From Toxorhynchites rutilus septentrionalis (lineage: Eukaryota; Arthropoda; Insecta; Diptera; Culicidae), in assembly GCF_029784135.1 (NCBI RefSeq), contig NC_073744.1, positions 101,677,303 through 101,741,302 on the forward strand: a stretch of DNA of 64,000 nucleotides. The letters run 5' to 3'. Both the position numbers and the translations under genes were made by a program. How positions within the stretch are numbered: position 1 is the first letter of the stretch; each line of letters starts with the position of its first letter. The notes below the pieces were generated by a model. It saw only the letters and a list, made by a program, of their open reading frames with translations. It made no database searches and was not told the origin of the DNA. Shown in pieces: positions 52,415 to 63,290 of the stretch.

Positions 52415-53823
52415 TCAGTCCTGACCGAGAAATTGTCGGACAATCGCGCAGGTGCTAAGGATGACCGACTTTTGGATGCCGGCCAATTCCTTCTCCATAT
52501 TCAACACCTTTAGCGCTTCCAGAAGTGTCTTCGGGACAATTCCAGTTCCAGAGAGAACGAATGGAACAATTCTTGGGACCTCCCTTAGTCCCCACAGTTC
52601 CTTGAGCTCCACGGCCAATGGTCGGTACTTGCAGATTTTGCGACCGTGGGTCTCCTCCAGATTCTGGTTCAGTGGAATAGCGACATCGATGATGGTGACT
52701 TTGCGGTCGCTCTTGTCGTAAACCATTATATCTGGGCGGTTGTGGTGGATCGAGAGGTCGGTCAGAACAGTGCGATCCCAGTACAGCTTGAAACGGTCAT
52801 TTTCCAGGACAGGTGCAGGCAGGTACCGGTAGTTTGGTACGTTGTCTTCCAGTAGAGCACATTGGAGCGCCAGTTGTCGATGAACAATACGGGCCACGTT
52901 GTTGTGGCGCTCGGTGTAGGCTGCGTTGGCCAAAACGGGACAGCCTCCCATAATGTGCTCTATGTTTTCACCAGTTTGATGGCACATCCGGCAAATGTCA
53001 TCAACGTCTTGATGCCAAACGTACCGCCTGCAGTTTCTCGTCGGCATTATCCTGTCCTGGATGGCTATCATGTCGGCTTCTACTACTGAAGAGAGTTCAC
53101 CACGCGTTAGCCACAGATTAGATGCGGCCTTGTCGACGTGTGGCCGGTCCAGTTGATGGGGGTGGGCACCATGCACTGCCTTCTGCTTCCAAGCTGCAAT
53201 CTTCTCCTCCACTGTCTGCAGATTGCAGTTGAGTTGGTACTCCGCTTGCGCCAAGTGCAGAGCGCTGTATCCTCTGTCGGCGGCGCAGACAGCCCGGTAT
53301 AGCGCGTTTTGGTTGGCGCGTTCTGCGAAGTACTCGCGCAGTTGTCGTACCTGGGCAACACACAGTGCAGATATGTCGACTATTCCAAGTCCCCCTTCTT
53401 TGCGTGGCAGTGAAACTCTCTCCAGTGCCGATTGAGGATGGTGCATTCCGGCCTCTTTAAATGCTTTCCTCATCCTCCTCTCAAGGTCCTCTAGGTCAGT
53501 TTTGCTCCATTTGACTACACCAAAACTGAAGGTCAGCAGGGGAACCGCGAATGTGTTGATCGCGCGTACCTTGTTCCCCGCGTTGAGGAAAGTCCTCAGG
53601 ACACAGTTCACTCGACTCAAGAACTTGTCTCGCAGCTCCGTCTTGATGTCGGAGTGGCGAATCCCGGTGAGCTGTCGGAATCCAAGATATTTATAGGATT
53701 CGCCACGAACCATGTCTCTTATGAACTCGCCGTCATAGACCTCGTAACCTCCGGATTCGGTAAGCTGCCCTTTCAGCAGATGGACACAGCGGCACTTGTC
53801 AAGGCCGAACTCCAGCAGATGTC
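52415..53823 (-). pseudogene. R4-like LINE ORF, C-terminal part (thumb, zinc knuckle, endonuclease)
   Basis: 432 codons from ATG 53713, continuous with the upstream frame except for one frameshift near 53824. Cys/His cluster CRMCHQ...EHIMGGCP near residues 240-260 and endonuclease motif RPD...IIDVAIP near residues 330-350 (PD-(D/E)xK fold). The rest of the C-terminus is uninterrupted. Confidence 0.86.
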
Positions 53824-56076
53824 CCTGCTTATGTCTTCGACAACCCGGATAGCTACACCTAGACGCTGACGTGAATCAGCGTAGACCTTGAGATCATCCA
53901 TGTAGAAGGTATGGGTCACTTCTTCGTGGGCGCCGTCGCCATACCTTATTTTATAGCCATGACCGTTTCTATTGAGCGTCCTACTGAGGGGGTTCAGTGC
54001 CAGACAAAACCAAAGCGGGCTGAAAGAGTCGCCTTGGAATATCCCCCTCTTTATCTGCAGCGTTCTAGACTGCAACACATTTTCCCCATCACTGAGGTGC
54101 AGAGACGTACTCCACTGCCCCATCGCATGCTGCAGGAACCTAACGACGACGGGATCAATTTTATAGAGCTCCAATACCCGGACGAGAAACGAGTGAGGTA
54201 TGGAGTCATAAGCCTTCCTGTAATCGATGTAGGCCATACTTAGGTTCCGCTGGTTATATACCGCCTGGCCGACTATGGCTGCGTCGATGATGGCCTGGTC
54301 TTTGCAGCCATGCGTATTTTTCCTGCATCCTTTCTGCTCTTCTGCGATGATGTGATGCTGTTCGCAGTGAGCAGAAACTTTGGCGGTAATTATGCTGCTC
54401 AGTATTTTGTACAGACTCGATAGGCACGTTATCGGTCTGTACTTTGATGGGTTCAATGTGTTGCTGTCTTTCGGGAGGAGGAAGGTGACGCCACGGGTGG
54501 CGAATTCAGGAAGGTTGTGTGGGTCACGTAGCACCTTGTTGAAGCACTCAGCTATCTTTGGATGTGCGACGGTCAGCTTCTTGTGCCAAAAGTTCTGGAC
54601 ACCATCGGGGCCCGGTGCTGCCCAGTTCCTCAGGTACCTCGAGGCTTCGCGGACATCGTTCTCTCCGACGATGATAGCTGGCATCTCTCCAATTTCACCA
54701 CAACTCTCCTCCTCCCGTCTTAACCACATTTGCCCGTCGCGATGTTCTACTGGGGTCTCCCAAATACCAGCCCAGAAGTTCGTCACATCGCTAATATCTG
54801 GCAAACCTTCGCGGTAGTCGGGCTTCTCGTCGCTAATGTGGTCGTAGAACGCTTTCTCGTTATCTCTGAACATCCGATTTTGTTCCTGGCGCTTTGCAGA
54901 GTCAGAGTAACGTTTCAGCCGTTTTGTAAGGACGCTCAATTGCTGTACCAGTGTGTCGAGTTTTTCCGTCAGCTGGTGAGCTCCCAGCTGGCGAAGTTCA
55001 GTAGGCCGCACGATCACAGCAACTTGGCGACATAATTTCGCCGATCTGCTGCCTCTTTTGTACGCCATCAGTCTTCCAATTGCGGCGCGCTTGTTTAGGA
55101 TCCGTTGCTCCAATCTCCTTCGCCATGGAGGCTCACGCCTTTCACGGAGATGTTGGAGCAGTCTGCCTCTTGGCCTAATACGGTATCCTAAACTTTTGGC
55201 GGTCGCCACAGCAGCACAGTAAACTTTCAGTTGCAGCTCCTCCATGTTCTCAGCATCAACCAAGTGCAGCGGAAGAACGTGCTCGTTCATGAGCTTTACT
55301 GCACTTGTCAGCCTGCGGGAATGCTGCAACTTCGGGATCCTGGGGCGCGACAAAGGGTCCGTGTCGCGGAACTGTGAGATCGCCTCGTCGTAATGGAAGA
55401 CCAGATCGCGTAGTAGTTGTTGATCTGGCTGTGGGTCTTCCGGCTCAGGGGGTTGTTGTACTGTGGCCTCCACTGGTGCTGATTCGCGTGCCCCACTCGC
55501 GAATGAATTGCTCAGCCGTACTGAACTTCGTCTCGACACATCGCTTGCTCTGCTTGTTCTGGAGCTTAGTTCTCTCTGCACCTGCTGCTTGATCTCGTCG
55601 ACTTGCGTTTGGGAGAGCATATTGTTGCGTACAATCGCTCTACGCCTCGCGTTCATCGCGTTTTGGTCAAGCCTCCCGACGAACTCTGGATACGCTTCCT
55701 CGAACATTGCGAGTATTCGAGGGCGACCGCTCATGTCCGTCTCCAAAGCAGTGCAGATGTAATAGGCGCGGATCACGAATTCGTTCATTTCGTGTGTCCA
55801 CATGATCCGTCGCCTAGTAGTACCCACAAGTGTGGACGACTGTCGTCTGACAGTCGCAACACGCCTCGTAGGCGCAGCGTTTCGTTGGTGATGTCGATGG
55901 CTGCTGTTTCCGTGTGGCGGTAGCTCTTCGGGTTGAACCCGGCTGGTGGCCCGCTCTTGCACCTCGCCCTCCAGCCGCTGGCCGCTCGCTCTTACTCCCG
56001 TTCCAGGACCAGCTCCAGTTCGGGGACCCTCCTCGGGCGATCGCATTCTAAGTATTCTTCGTGAACGTAGCTCCAT
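53773..56076 (-). pseudogene. R4-like LINE ORF, N-terminal part (DNA-binding region and RT)
   Basis: 767 codons. Arg-rich N-terminus; a Trp/Tyr-rich region WTHEMNEFVIRAYY near residue 95, typical of the N-terminal DNA-binding part of these LINEs; RT from about residue 500 with YRPITCLSS, IDYRKAYDSIPH and FYMDDLKVYA. After a single indel near 53824 the protein continues in another frame (52415-53823). Otherwise no internal stop, so the element decayed recently. Confidence 0.88.
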
Positions 56077-56261
56077 TTTCTGGGTGTATCTCCTTTGCCC
56101 GGGAGACAGCGGGTTGGCAAGGCCTCCATGACCCGGGAGGCCTTCCCCGGGAGAGATATAGCGCTCTGACTCGCTCGCACCCCCTCACTTAGCCACTTTC
56201 GACACCCGTTCTCGGAGTCAAGACCAGGTGTGTGTTTCCAGTTCACGCCCGATCTAAAAAG

Positions 56262-56656
56262 ACGGGTGGGTAATGTCGGGGACATAACCGGAGTGACGTA
56301 GGACTATACAAAGGGAAGGAAGGTATTGTATTATAGAGGCTTTAAACTTTTGCAGTTCATTCGTCTCTAGCCTTGAGAAAGGCCCTTTGAAAACTCTACT
56401 CTACTTTACTCCAGCGCTACCACCTCCGCCCTCTTGCCTTGAGAAAGGCACTCGATCCCTCGCCGTCCAGCCCGTCCAGCAACGATGTTGTCCAGTCGGT
56501 GTCCACACAAAGAATGGCAATACAAAGGGGACAGCTTTTGCTAAATATATATTTAAAATATATTGTTTTATTTCCTTCTCCTACGTGAATACCGACCTAT
56601 CTACCTGAAAAATGGATTAGTTTACTGTTTACTCTTTATGAACATGTTGGCGGTTC
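56262..56656 (+). mobile_element. H2A-type unit, T1 side, interrupted
   Basis: T1 tip at 56262 (GACGGGTGGG). It is interrupted after ATACAAAGGG by a 204-bp insertion, resumes at 56520 and runs to 56656, where the next LINE begins. Copy B is absent here. Confidence 0.75.
56316..56519. mobile_element. 204-bp insertion with 10-bp target duplication
   Basis: Flanked by ATACAAAGGG at 56306-56315 and 56520-56529, which is single-copy in uninterrupted T1 ends. The insert contains the GAGGCTTTAAAC repeat, two hairpins GCCTTGAGAAAGGC, and a segment similar to the H3-type element near 880-930. No frame or A tail, so it may be a retroposed or SINE-like fragment. Confidence 0.8.
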
Positions 56657-57025
56657 TGAATATGGAACATAACTGTCATTTACATCATTGTTTACGTTGA
56701 GTTATTTGTTGCATGATTTTTACGTGTTTTACGTGTGTTGTACCGCATCTAATTTAACGTACGGTGTTCAATGTGAAAGCTATTGCCTCTGAGAACATTA
56801 ATTTAGTGAAATTCTTGTGATAAAGCTTAGTGACTTTTGTTGTGATAATAGTGTTGTGCTTTGCTGTTTTGTTTTGTTCCTCTCGATCAACTATCGCACA
56901 CGTCCCATCGTTCACTTTTGTGGCAACAGCGCCATCTGTTAACTAGTAGCAGAAACAACTTGCACTCAAGCTTGCATCCACTGTATATTGGTCAAACCAC
57001 AGACAAGAGAACATTACACATCACA

Positions 57026-57871
57026 ATGGCTTGTGCACAGTGCCAGAAAGTTGTTTCTAACTCTGACCGGATTTTTTGTCAAGGATACTGCGGTAAACCA
57101 TTCCACATGATTTGTGCCAAAGTCGACATCCCGCTTTTGGATCAGCTGGGGCTTTATGCAAACAATGTGTTTTGGATGTGCAATTGTTGCGCCGAACTAT
57201 TCAAAAACAGCAGCTTCAGAAACATGATCGACAATGGAACAAGCGGTTGTTCTGAACCGAAGGAAATTGTCTCGCTGAAGGACGATATTGCCAAGCTTAG
57301 CCAAGTTGTAGAGGGTTTGGCCGCAAAAGTCGATGCGAAAACACTGGCTCCTAACAAGTCGACAGCGTGGGTAAACGCGAAACGGTCTGCTATGGAATCA
57401 AACACCCCTAAACGCAGGCGCGGTGACACCGGCAGTCCTATTTCCAGCCCTACGATGCCAACCAGGACCTGTGGAACCAAGCCAATGAGCGGTAAAATCA
57501 AAACAGTGCCGCTTGAAGACGATATTCTCTGGATCTATCTCTCAGCTTTCGACCCCCAAACGACTGAAGCTGAAATAGCATCTCTGGTTCGTGAATGTTT
57601 GGATTTGGGCTCTTGCACTGAGCCTAAAGTTATAAAACTGGTTCCTAAGGGCAAGGAGCTCAGCGCAATGAACTTCGTGTCTTTCAAGATTGGGATCAGT
57701 TCAAAATTAAGATGCTCTGCGTTGTCACGAGACTCATGGCCGGAAAATGTCATATTTCGAGAATTCGAGGATCGTTCAAAAAACCAGCTCAGAATTACCA
57801 GGATCAATCGAATTCTACCAGTGGAACCACAACCATCAGAAGGAGATCCAGTTGTACAGATGGACGCTTAA
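57026..57871 (+). CDS. LINE ORF1 with PHD finger
   Basis: 281 codons from ATG 57026. Residues 3-53 form a Cys4-His-Cys3 PHD-like finger (CAQCQKV... GYCGKPFHMIC... MCNCC). A short coiled-coil-like stretch follows, then a basic region (KRRRGD) and a C-terminal domain. An upstream in-frame ATG (56861) adds a less likely N-terminus. ORF2 starts in another frame inside the last 160 bases. Confidence 0.85.
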   Translation: MACAQCQKVVSNSDRIFCQGYCGKPFHMICAKVDIPLLDQLGLYANNVFWMCNCCAELFKNSSFRNMIDNGTSGCSEPKEIVSLKDDIAKLSQVVEGLAAKVDAKTLAPNKSTAWVNAKRSAMESNTPKRRRGDTGSPISSPTMPTRTCGTKPMSGKIKTVPLEDDILWIYLSAFDPQTTEAEIASLVRECLDLGSCTEPKVIKLVPKGKELSAMNFVSFKIGISSKLRCSALSRDSWPENVIFREFEDRSKNQLRITRINRILPVEPQPSEGDPVVQMDA

Positions 57872-60800
57872 TACCCGGCATATCACCGCTACCTCCATCG
57901 CTTCATTCTTCAGGAATACTGTGCACCGCATCTTCAGGTCAGATACCGGGATGCAAACTTGCCGCACGCACAGTGGAAGCCCCTAATCTGCCCATCACAG
58001 TCGAGCCTCTCCATCCAGTGACCTGCAGCCGTCCCGGTCCTGTGTTTGGGATCGGAGAAGGGGTCTTCCAAAAAGAAATGGCAGGCAAGTATCCAGTTTC
58101 CTCAAGATCTCCGTACCGTGATACTTCTCCTAGTTGCAGCAGTCAATGTCCACAACAACCCGAACTTACCCCTACGTACCGAACACTGGGATGCAGCCAG
58201 ATACTGGGACGCAATTCTGCCACAAGCACCATGGGAGCTCCTAATCCGCCCATCACAGTCGAGTCCTTTCAACCAGTAACCAGCAGTCGTCCCGGTCCTG
58301 TGTATGGGATCGGAGAAGGGGTCTTCCACCGTGCCTCTCCAGGCAAGTACCATCGTATTAGCAACTATTCACTCCCTGAAATATCCCATAATCCCAGTTA
58401 CGACACGCTGCCACCGGAGAATAATCACGACCGCGCAGTAAGACCTCACGTCATCGAAGGGCATCAGCAACGCAACGTCCCCCGACATGTAACACGTGAC
58501 TCTAACCGGCTACTGATTTACTATCAGAACGTTCGGGGGCTGCGCACCAAAATCGACGACTTCTTCGCAGCTGTATCAGAATCATATTATGACATTATCA
58601 TTCTTACGGAGACCTGGCTAGACGACCGTATTTTCTCTCCGCAACTGTTTGGAAACACGTTCACCGTTTATCGTAACGATCGTAATTCACGTAACAGCTC
58701 CAAATCACGCGGCGGTGGTGTTTTGATAGCCGTCTCATCCATGTTAGGCGGTTTCATTGATCCTACTCCAGTGTGTGATACTCTCGAACAGCTTTGGGTC
58801 AAAATCCGGATAGAAGGATTGGTCGTTAGTATCGGTGTTATTTATTTACCACCCGATAAGAGAGGTGATCTCAGATGTATTGAGAAGCATATTGATTCCA
58901 TCGGAGCCATCATTTCTCAGCTTGAAGCACAGGATGTTGCATTTGCGTTCGGCGACTACAATCAGTCTGGTTTAGTGTGGAATATCCCGTCGAATGCTCC
59001 ACCTTCTGTTGACTGCTCACGATCACGTTTTTCGACTGCTTCCTCGGCCTTACTCGATGGATTCTGTTTCCATGGTCTAACGCAGATCAATCCAGTGCCG
59101 AACAGGAATGGCCGCTTGCTCGATCTAGTGCTGGCGAATGATGTTGCTTTATCGAGGTGCTCGATCACCGAGGCTGCCGATCCAGTTACTCCGCTCGACA
59201 CCGATCATCCAGCACTAGAAGTTGACGTCAATCTACCGACGCCAACTGGATTTGAAGATGTACCAGATCTGACTTCCTTCAATTTCCAGAAAGCTGATTT
59301 CGCAGCATTACATCAAGCTATAGCTCAAGTCGACTGGGAATTTCTGGAGACCATCGAGGATGTGGATGCTGCCGTTGCCAGGTTTTCTGATGTCATGACC
59401 CGTATCATCGTTGATTGCGTTCCTGTGCGGAGGACTGCACGGAGACCAATCTGGGGCAATAGACGACTGGGAGAACTCAAAAGATTGCGATCCTCTGCTC
59501 TCCGGCGTTTCTGTAGGTTGCGCTGTCCGTTTGCTAAGCAAGAGCTGAACCGAACGAGCAACGAATACCGTTTGTACAATCGCTTCCTGCATAAACAGTA
59601 TACGAGGCGTATGCAGAAAAATCTCCGTAGAAACCCGAAACTTTTCTGGTCCTTTGTCAACTCCAAGAGAATGGAAAAAGGCTTGCCCGTGAACATGTTT
59701 CTGGTGAACCACTCGGTTAACACTGCACTCGAGAAATGCAATCTTTTCGCTACTCACTTCAAGCGAGCATTCAATTACCGTTCGTCCTCCGAAATGCAAG
59801 TTGCTGCCGCCGTTAGAGACACTCAAACCAACGTATTGAATCTTGACATCTTCCGAGTCACCAGCGATGTTGTGGAGGCTGCGATCCGCAAATTGAAGTA
59901 TTCTTTGACTCCCGGTCCGGACGGTATCCCTTCCTGTGTACTCAAAAAATGTGCGCCAAGTCTTGCCTACCCTTTATCGGTTTATGGTTCTATTCGACAC
60001 CTCTCTACAGCAGAGTATGTTTCCTTCGCTATGGAAGCAGTCAGTGATGTTTCCAGTACACAAGAAAGGAGACAAACGTAACATAGAAAACTACCGAGGA
60101 ATCACATCACTTTGCGCCTGTTCAAAAGTTTTCGAAATCATTGTCAATGATGCTGTGTTTTCCTGTTGCAAGAACTATCTGTCAATGGATCAGCACGGTT
60201 TTTTCCCAAAAAGGTCTGTCGCAACCAATTTGGTCGACTTTGTTTCCATTTGTCTGCGCAATATGGAGCAAGGTACACAGGTGGACGCAGTGTATACGGA
60301 CCTCAAGGCTGCTTTCGATCGCGTCGATCACAAAATCCTTCTAGCAAGGCTGAACAAACTCGGGATTTCATCAAGACTATCTGAAAGATAGACAGATGTG
60401 TGTCAAAATCGGACCTGCACAATCTGCGACATTCTCTAATCCTTCGGGAGTGCCTCAAGGAAGCAACCTAGGTCCATTGTTGTTCTCACTATACATCAAC
60501 GAAGTATCCTTGATACTTCCAACTGGGTGCCGCTTATTCTATGCTGATGATGTGAAAATTTATATGGCAATCAGGAACGCACTAGATTGCCATAGGCTTC
60601 AGGATCTGGTCAACCGCTTTGAAGAATGGTGCTTGAGGAATATGATGTCGCTCAGTATCTCGAAATGCAGCACTATTTCGTTTCACCGGAAGCTCAAGCC
60701 AATAGTGTTTAACTACTCCATTTCTGGTCAAGTTCTGTCGCGAGTGAGCCACATCCGTGACCTTGGAGTGACCCTTGATAATGCGCTCAGTTTCCGACTG

Positions 60801-61433
60801 CACTTCAACGAAATTATTGCTAAAGCCAACCGGCAGTAGGGATTCGTTCATAAAATTACAAGTGAATTTCGTGATCCACACTGTCTTCGATCTCTATACT
60901 GCTCGCTAGTTCGATCTACACTGGAGTTTAGTGCAGTTGTCTGGTGCCCGTTTCAAACTAACTGGATTTGTAGGATTGAGTCTATTCAGCGGAAATTTGT
61001 GCGACATGCTCTCCGGAATCTTCCCTGGCGGGATCCACTAAACTTGCCACCGTACGAGGCTCGTTGCCAACTCTTGGGACTGGAGACGCTGGAAAGGAGA
61101 CGTTTCAACGCTCAGGCTATGTTTGTCGCCAAACTTTTGACCGGAGAAATCGACTGCCCTGCACTGCTGGAGCAAATTAATATGTATGCGCCTGAACGTA
61201 TTCTTCGTACCAGAAACTTTTTGTATCTTGAGGGACGCAGTGTGAACTATGCGTTGCACAATCCTGTTCGTTTTATGTCAGTCCGTTTCAATGATGTGTT
61301 CGACTTATTTGACACCTATCTCCGAAGAGATAGGACACCTTTTACAGACGACTCACTCGTAGATGAAATCTTTGTATTGTTTTATTTTGTTGGACCATTG
61401 TATTTTGATTTAGTAGTGTCGTTTAGTTTTTAA
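57712..61433 (+). pseudogene. LINE ORF2 (endonuclease and RT), disrupted
   Basis: N-terminal extension with two direct repeats of about 35 residues containing PITVE and SRPGPV.GIGEGVF (near 57980-58070 and 58230-58330). Endonuclease from about 58504 (YYQNVRG, LTETWLDDR, FGDYN, LDTDHPALE), RT from about 59900 (LTPGPDGIP, YTDLKAAFDRVDH, PQGSNLGP, FYADDVKIY). Breaks: frameshifts near 59960 and 60380, and a stop at 60837-60839. The last frame ends at 61433. Confidence 0.88.
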
Positions 61434-61494
61434 GAAAATCATTAAGACCAAGTGTGAGTCAGATGGTTTAAAGAAAAGAAATAAAGAAATATAG

Positions 61495-61562
61495 TTTCGG
61501 CCGCCGAAGTGATCGAGTTGGCTGGTAAAGCTGCTCGCGACGATAAGAAAAATCGCATTCAG
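61495..61562 (+). pseudogene. H2A copy A fragment
   Basis: AAEVIELAGKAARDDKK remains, N-terminal half cut off by the LINE 3' end. Confidence 0.82.
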
Positions 61563-62625
61563 AACAGAACACATCAAGACAACAACAGGCAGTTGCAGCG
61601 AGTGGCGAATGGCAAACGCAATCGCAAAACGGCATCAGGTAGCAGAAGAAAAAAGTTTGTTCTTTATACAAACTGCTTTGGTGGCAAATCCAGAACAAGG
61701 CGGTATCGAGGGCGTTCGAAATGGTTTTTTTTTCAAAACCACGAGTACTAAGTTTTCTAAATTGGAACCATTCCATAAAACAAGGCGCTTTTCAGGGCCA
61801 TTAAACCTTCCAAAAAAGAGTTTAGGAAATACAGTTCAATGCTTTCTAAAACAATATCCAAAATAATAATAAAACACAAATTGATTTTTTCATAATTTGT
61901 TTGCCAGGATATGATGAGTATGTGAATTTGGCAGTTTTTCTGAGCTTATTGATTTTCACCAAATCTCAAATTGCTTCTAGATTGAAAGTACAGTAATTTA
62001 CACTTATCTCGACATTTAGCTAATTGGACGGACCTGTAATGCGACATATTTAGTTGGACATTTTTGTAAACATAGAGTTCGTCGTCCAAATTATGACCCC
62101 ACATTGAAAGTCGACACTGTACCACTGTCATCGCAAATGTTCAATTACAGGTTAAAATTACCTCCAATCCGATACTGAGTGGTGGTAATGCGACGTGCCA
62201 TTGAATGTAATTTACTGTAAAATATGTCACAAGCTGGATAGGAAGAAATTTTCCAACTGTGAAAGCTGTGGCGAGTGGCAAATGCAATCGCTAAACAGAA
62301 AGGTTTAGCCGAACAAGATGGGGATATCGAGTGATAACAAAACAATAAACTCTTTAGATTGAAGATAATTTTGTGATCCTGAAAAGGACCCTTTTTAGCC
62401 TGCATGTGAATCCAACGAGCGAACAAATCGTAATGAATGTATTTTTTTGCCATCGCTCCCTTTTAACGCTCATTCGTTCGTCTCGTTGGACTCGCCCCTC
62501 TGGCTGAGTCTGCCGATTTGTCTCTATCCTGTGAGTGTGTACCGCTAGAGTATAAAACACTCGGACCCCAAAAAAATATCTTATTTTCTTTCAAACCGTA
62601 AACCCGTGTGGTTGTACGGCATCGG

Positions 62626-62858
62626 CATCGTGGACGTAACAAAGGAGGACAAGTTAAGGGAAAGGCAAAGTCTCACTCGAACCGTGCAGGTCTCCAGTTC
62701 CCTGTTGGTCGCATTCACTGATTGCTCCGCAAGGGTAACTAGGCCGAACGGATTGGTGCCGGAGCACCAGTATACCTAACAGCGATTATAGAGTTTCGGC
62801 CGTCGGACTGCTCGAGTTGGCTTGCAAAGCTGCTCACGACAATCAGAAAACCCGCATC
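62626..62858 (+). pseudogene. Histone H2A pseudogene, copy B
   Basis: TATA 62551-62557; K-rich tail, PVGRIH, GAGAPVYL and VLELA blocks with the usual stops and frameshift. A single base change in CGGACTGCTCG distinguishes it from the other copies. Confidence 0.88.
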
Positions 62859-63290
62859 AAGAACAGAGCAGCTTCGGTTCGGCGCTCATCAAGGCAACAA
62901 TTAGTTTCAGTGAGTGGCAAAGTGTTTCTCCGGCACGTCGCATTAAATGTAATTTACTGAACAACATGTCACAAGCTGGATGGGAAGAAATTTTCCAACT
63001 GTGAAAGCTGTGGCGAGTGGCAAACGCAATAGCTAAACAGGAAGGTTTAACCGAACAAGATGGAAATATCGAGTGATAACAAAAACACAACACCAAAGGT
63101 TCTTTTCAGAACCATCAACATATTCATAAAAAGTAAACAGTAAACTAATCCATTTTTCAGGTAGATAGGTAGGTATTCACGTAGGAGAAGAAAATAAAAC
63201 AATATATTTAAAATATATATCTAACAAAAGCTGTCCCCTTTGAATAGTCCTACGTCACTCCGGTTATGTCCCCGACATTACCCACCCGTC

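Larger units (their letters stand above)
52070..56261 (-). mobile_element. LINE with restriction-like endonuclease (R4/Dong-like)
   Basis: Single long reading frame with RT followed by a C-terminal Cys/His cluster and a restriction-like endonuclease, the arrangement of R2/R4/Dong-type LINEs. 5' end abuts a T1 tip (56262) and the probable 3' end is near a (TG)n tract at 52074-52094, which on the minus strand is a CA-rich tail. No target duplication found. Confidence 0.85.
56657..61494 (+). mobile_element. CR1/jockey-group LINE
   Basis: Two frames: ORF1 with a PHD-type zinc finger and ORF2 with APE endonuclease and RT. 3' end AAAGAAAAGAAATAAAG, no long A tail. Left flank is a copy-B/T1 region, right flank a copy-A coding region, so the host units were rearranged or truncated and no target duplication is visible. 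Confidence 0.88.
61495..63290 (+). mobile_element. H2A-type unit ending in T1
   Basis: Order from left: copy A fragment, stem-loop 61784-61799, opposite-strand stem-loop 62375-62390, TATA 62551-62557, copy B H2A, T1 tip at 63290. The T2 side is replaced by the LINE. Inserted in the T run before GCATCAATTGATAGG of the next unit. Confidence 0.75.
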
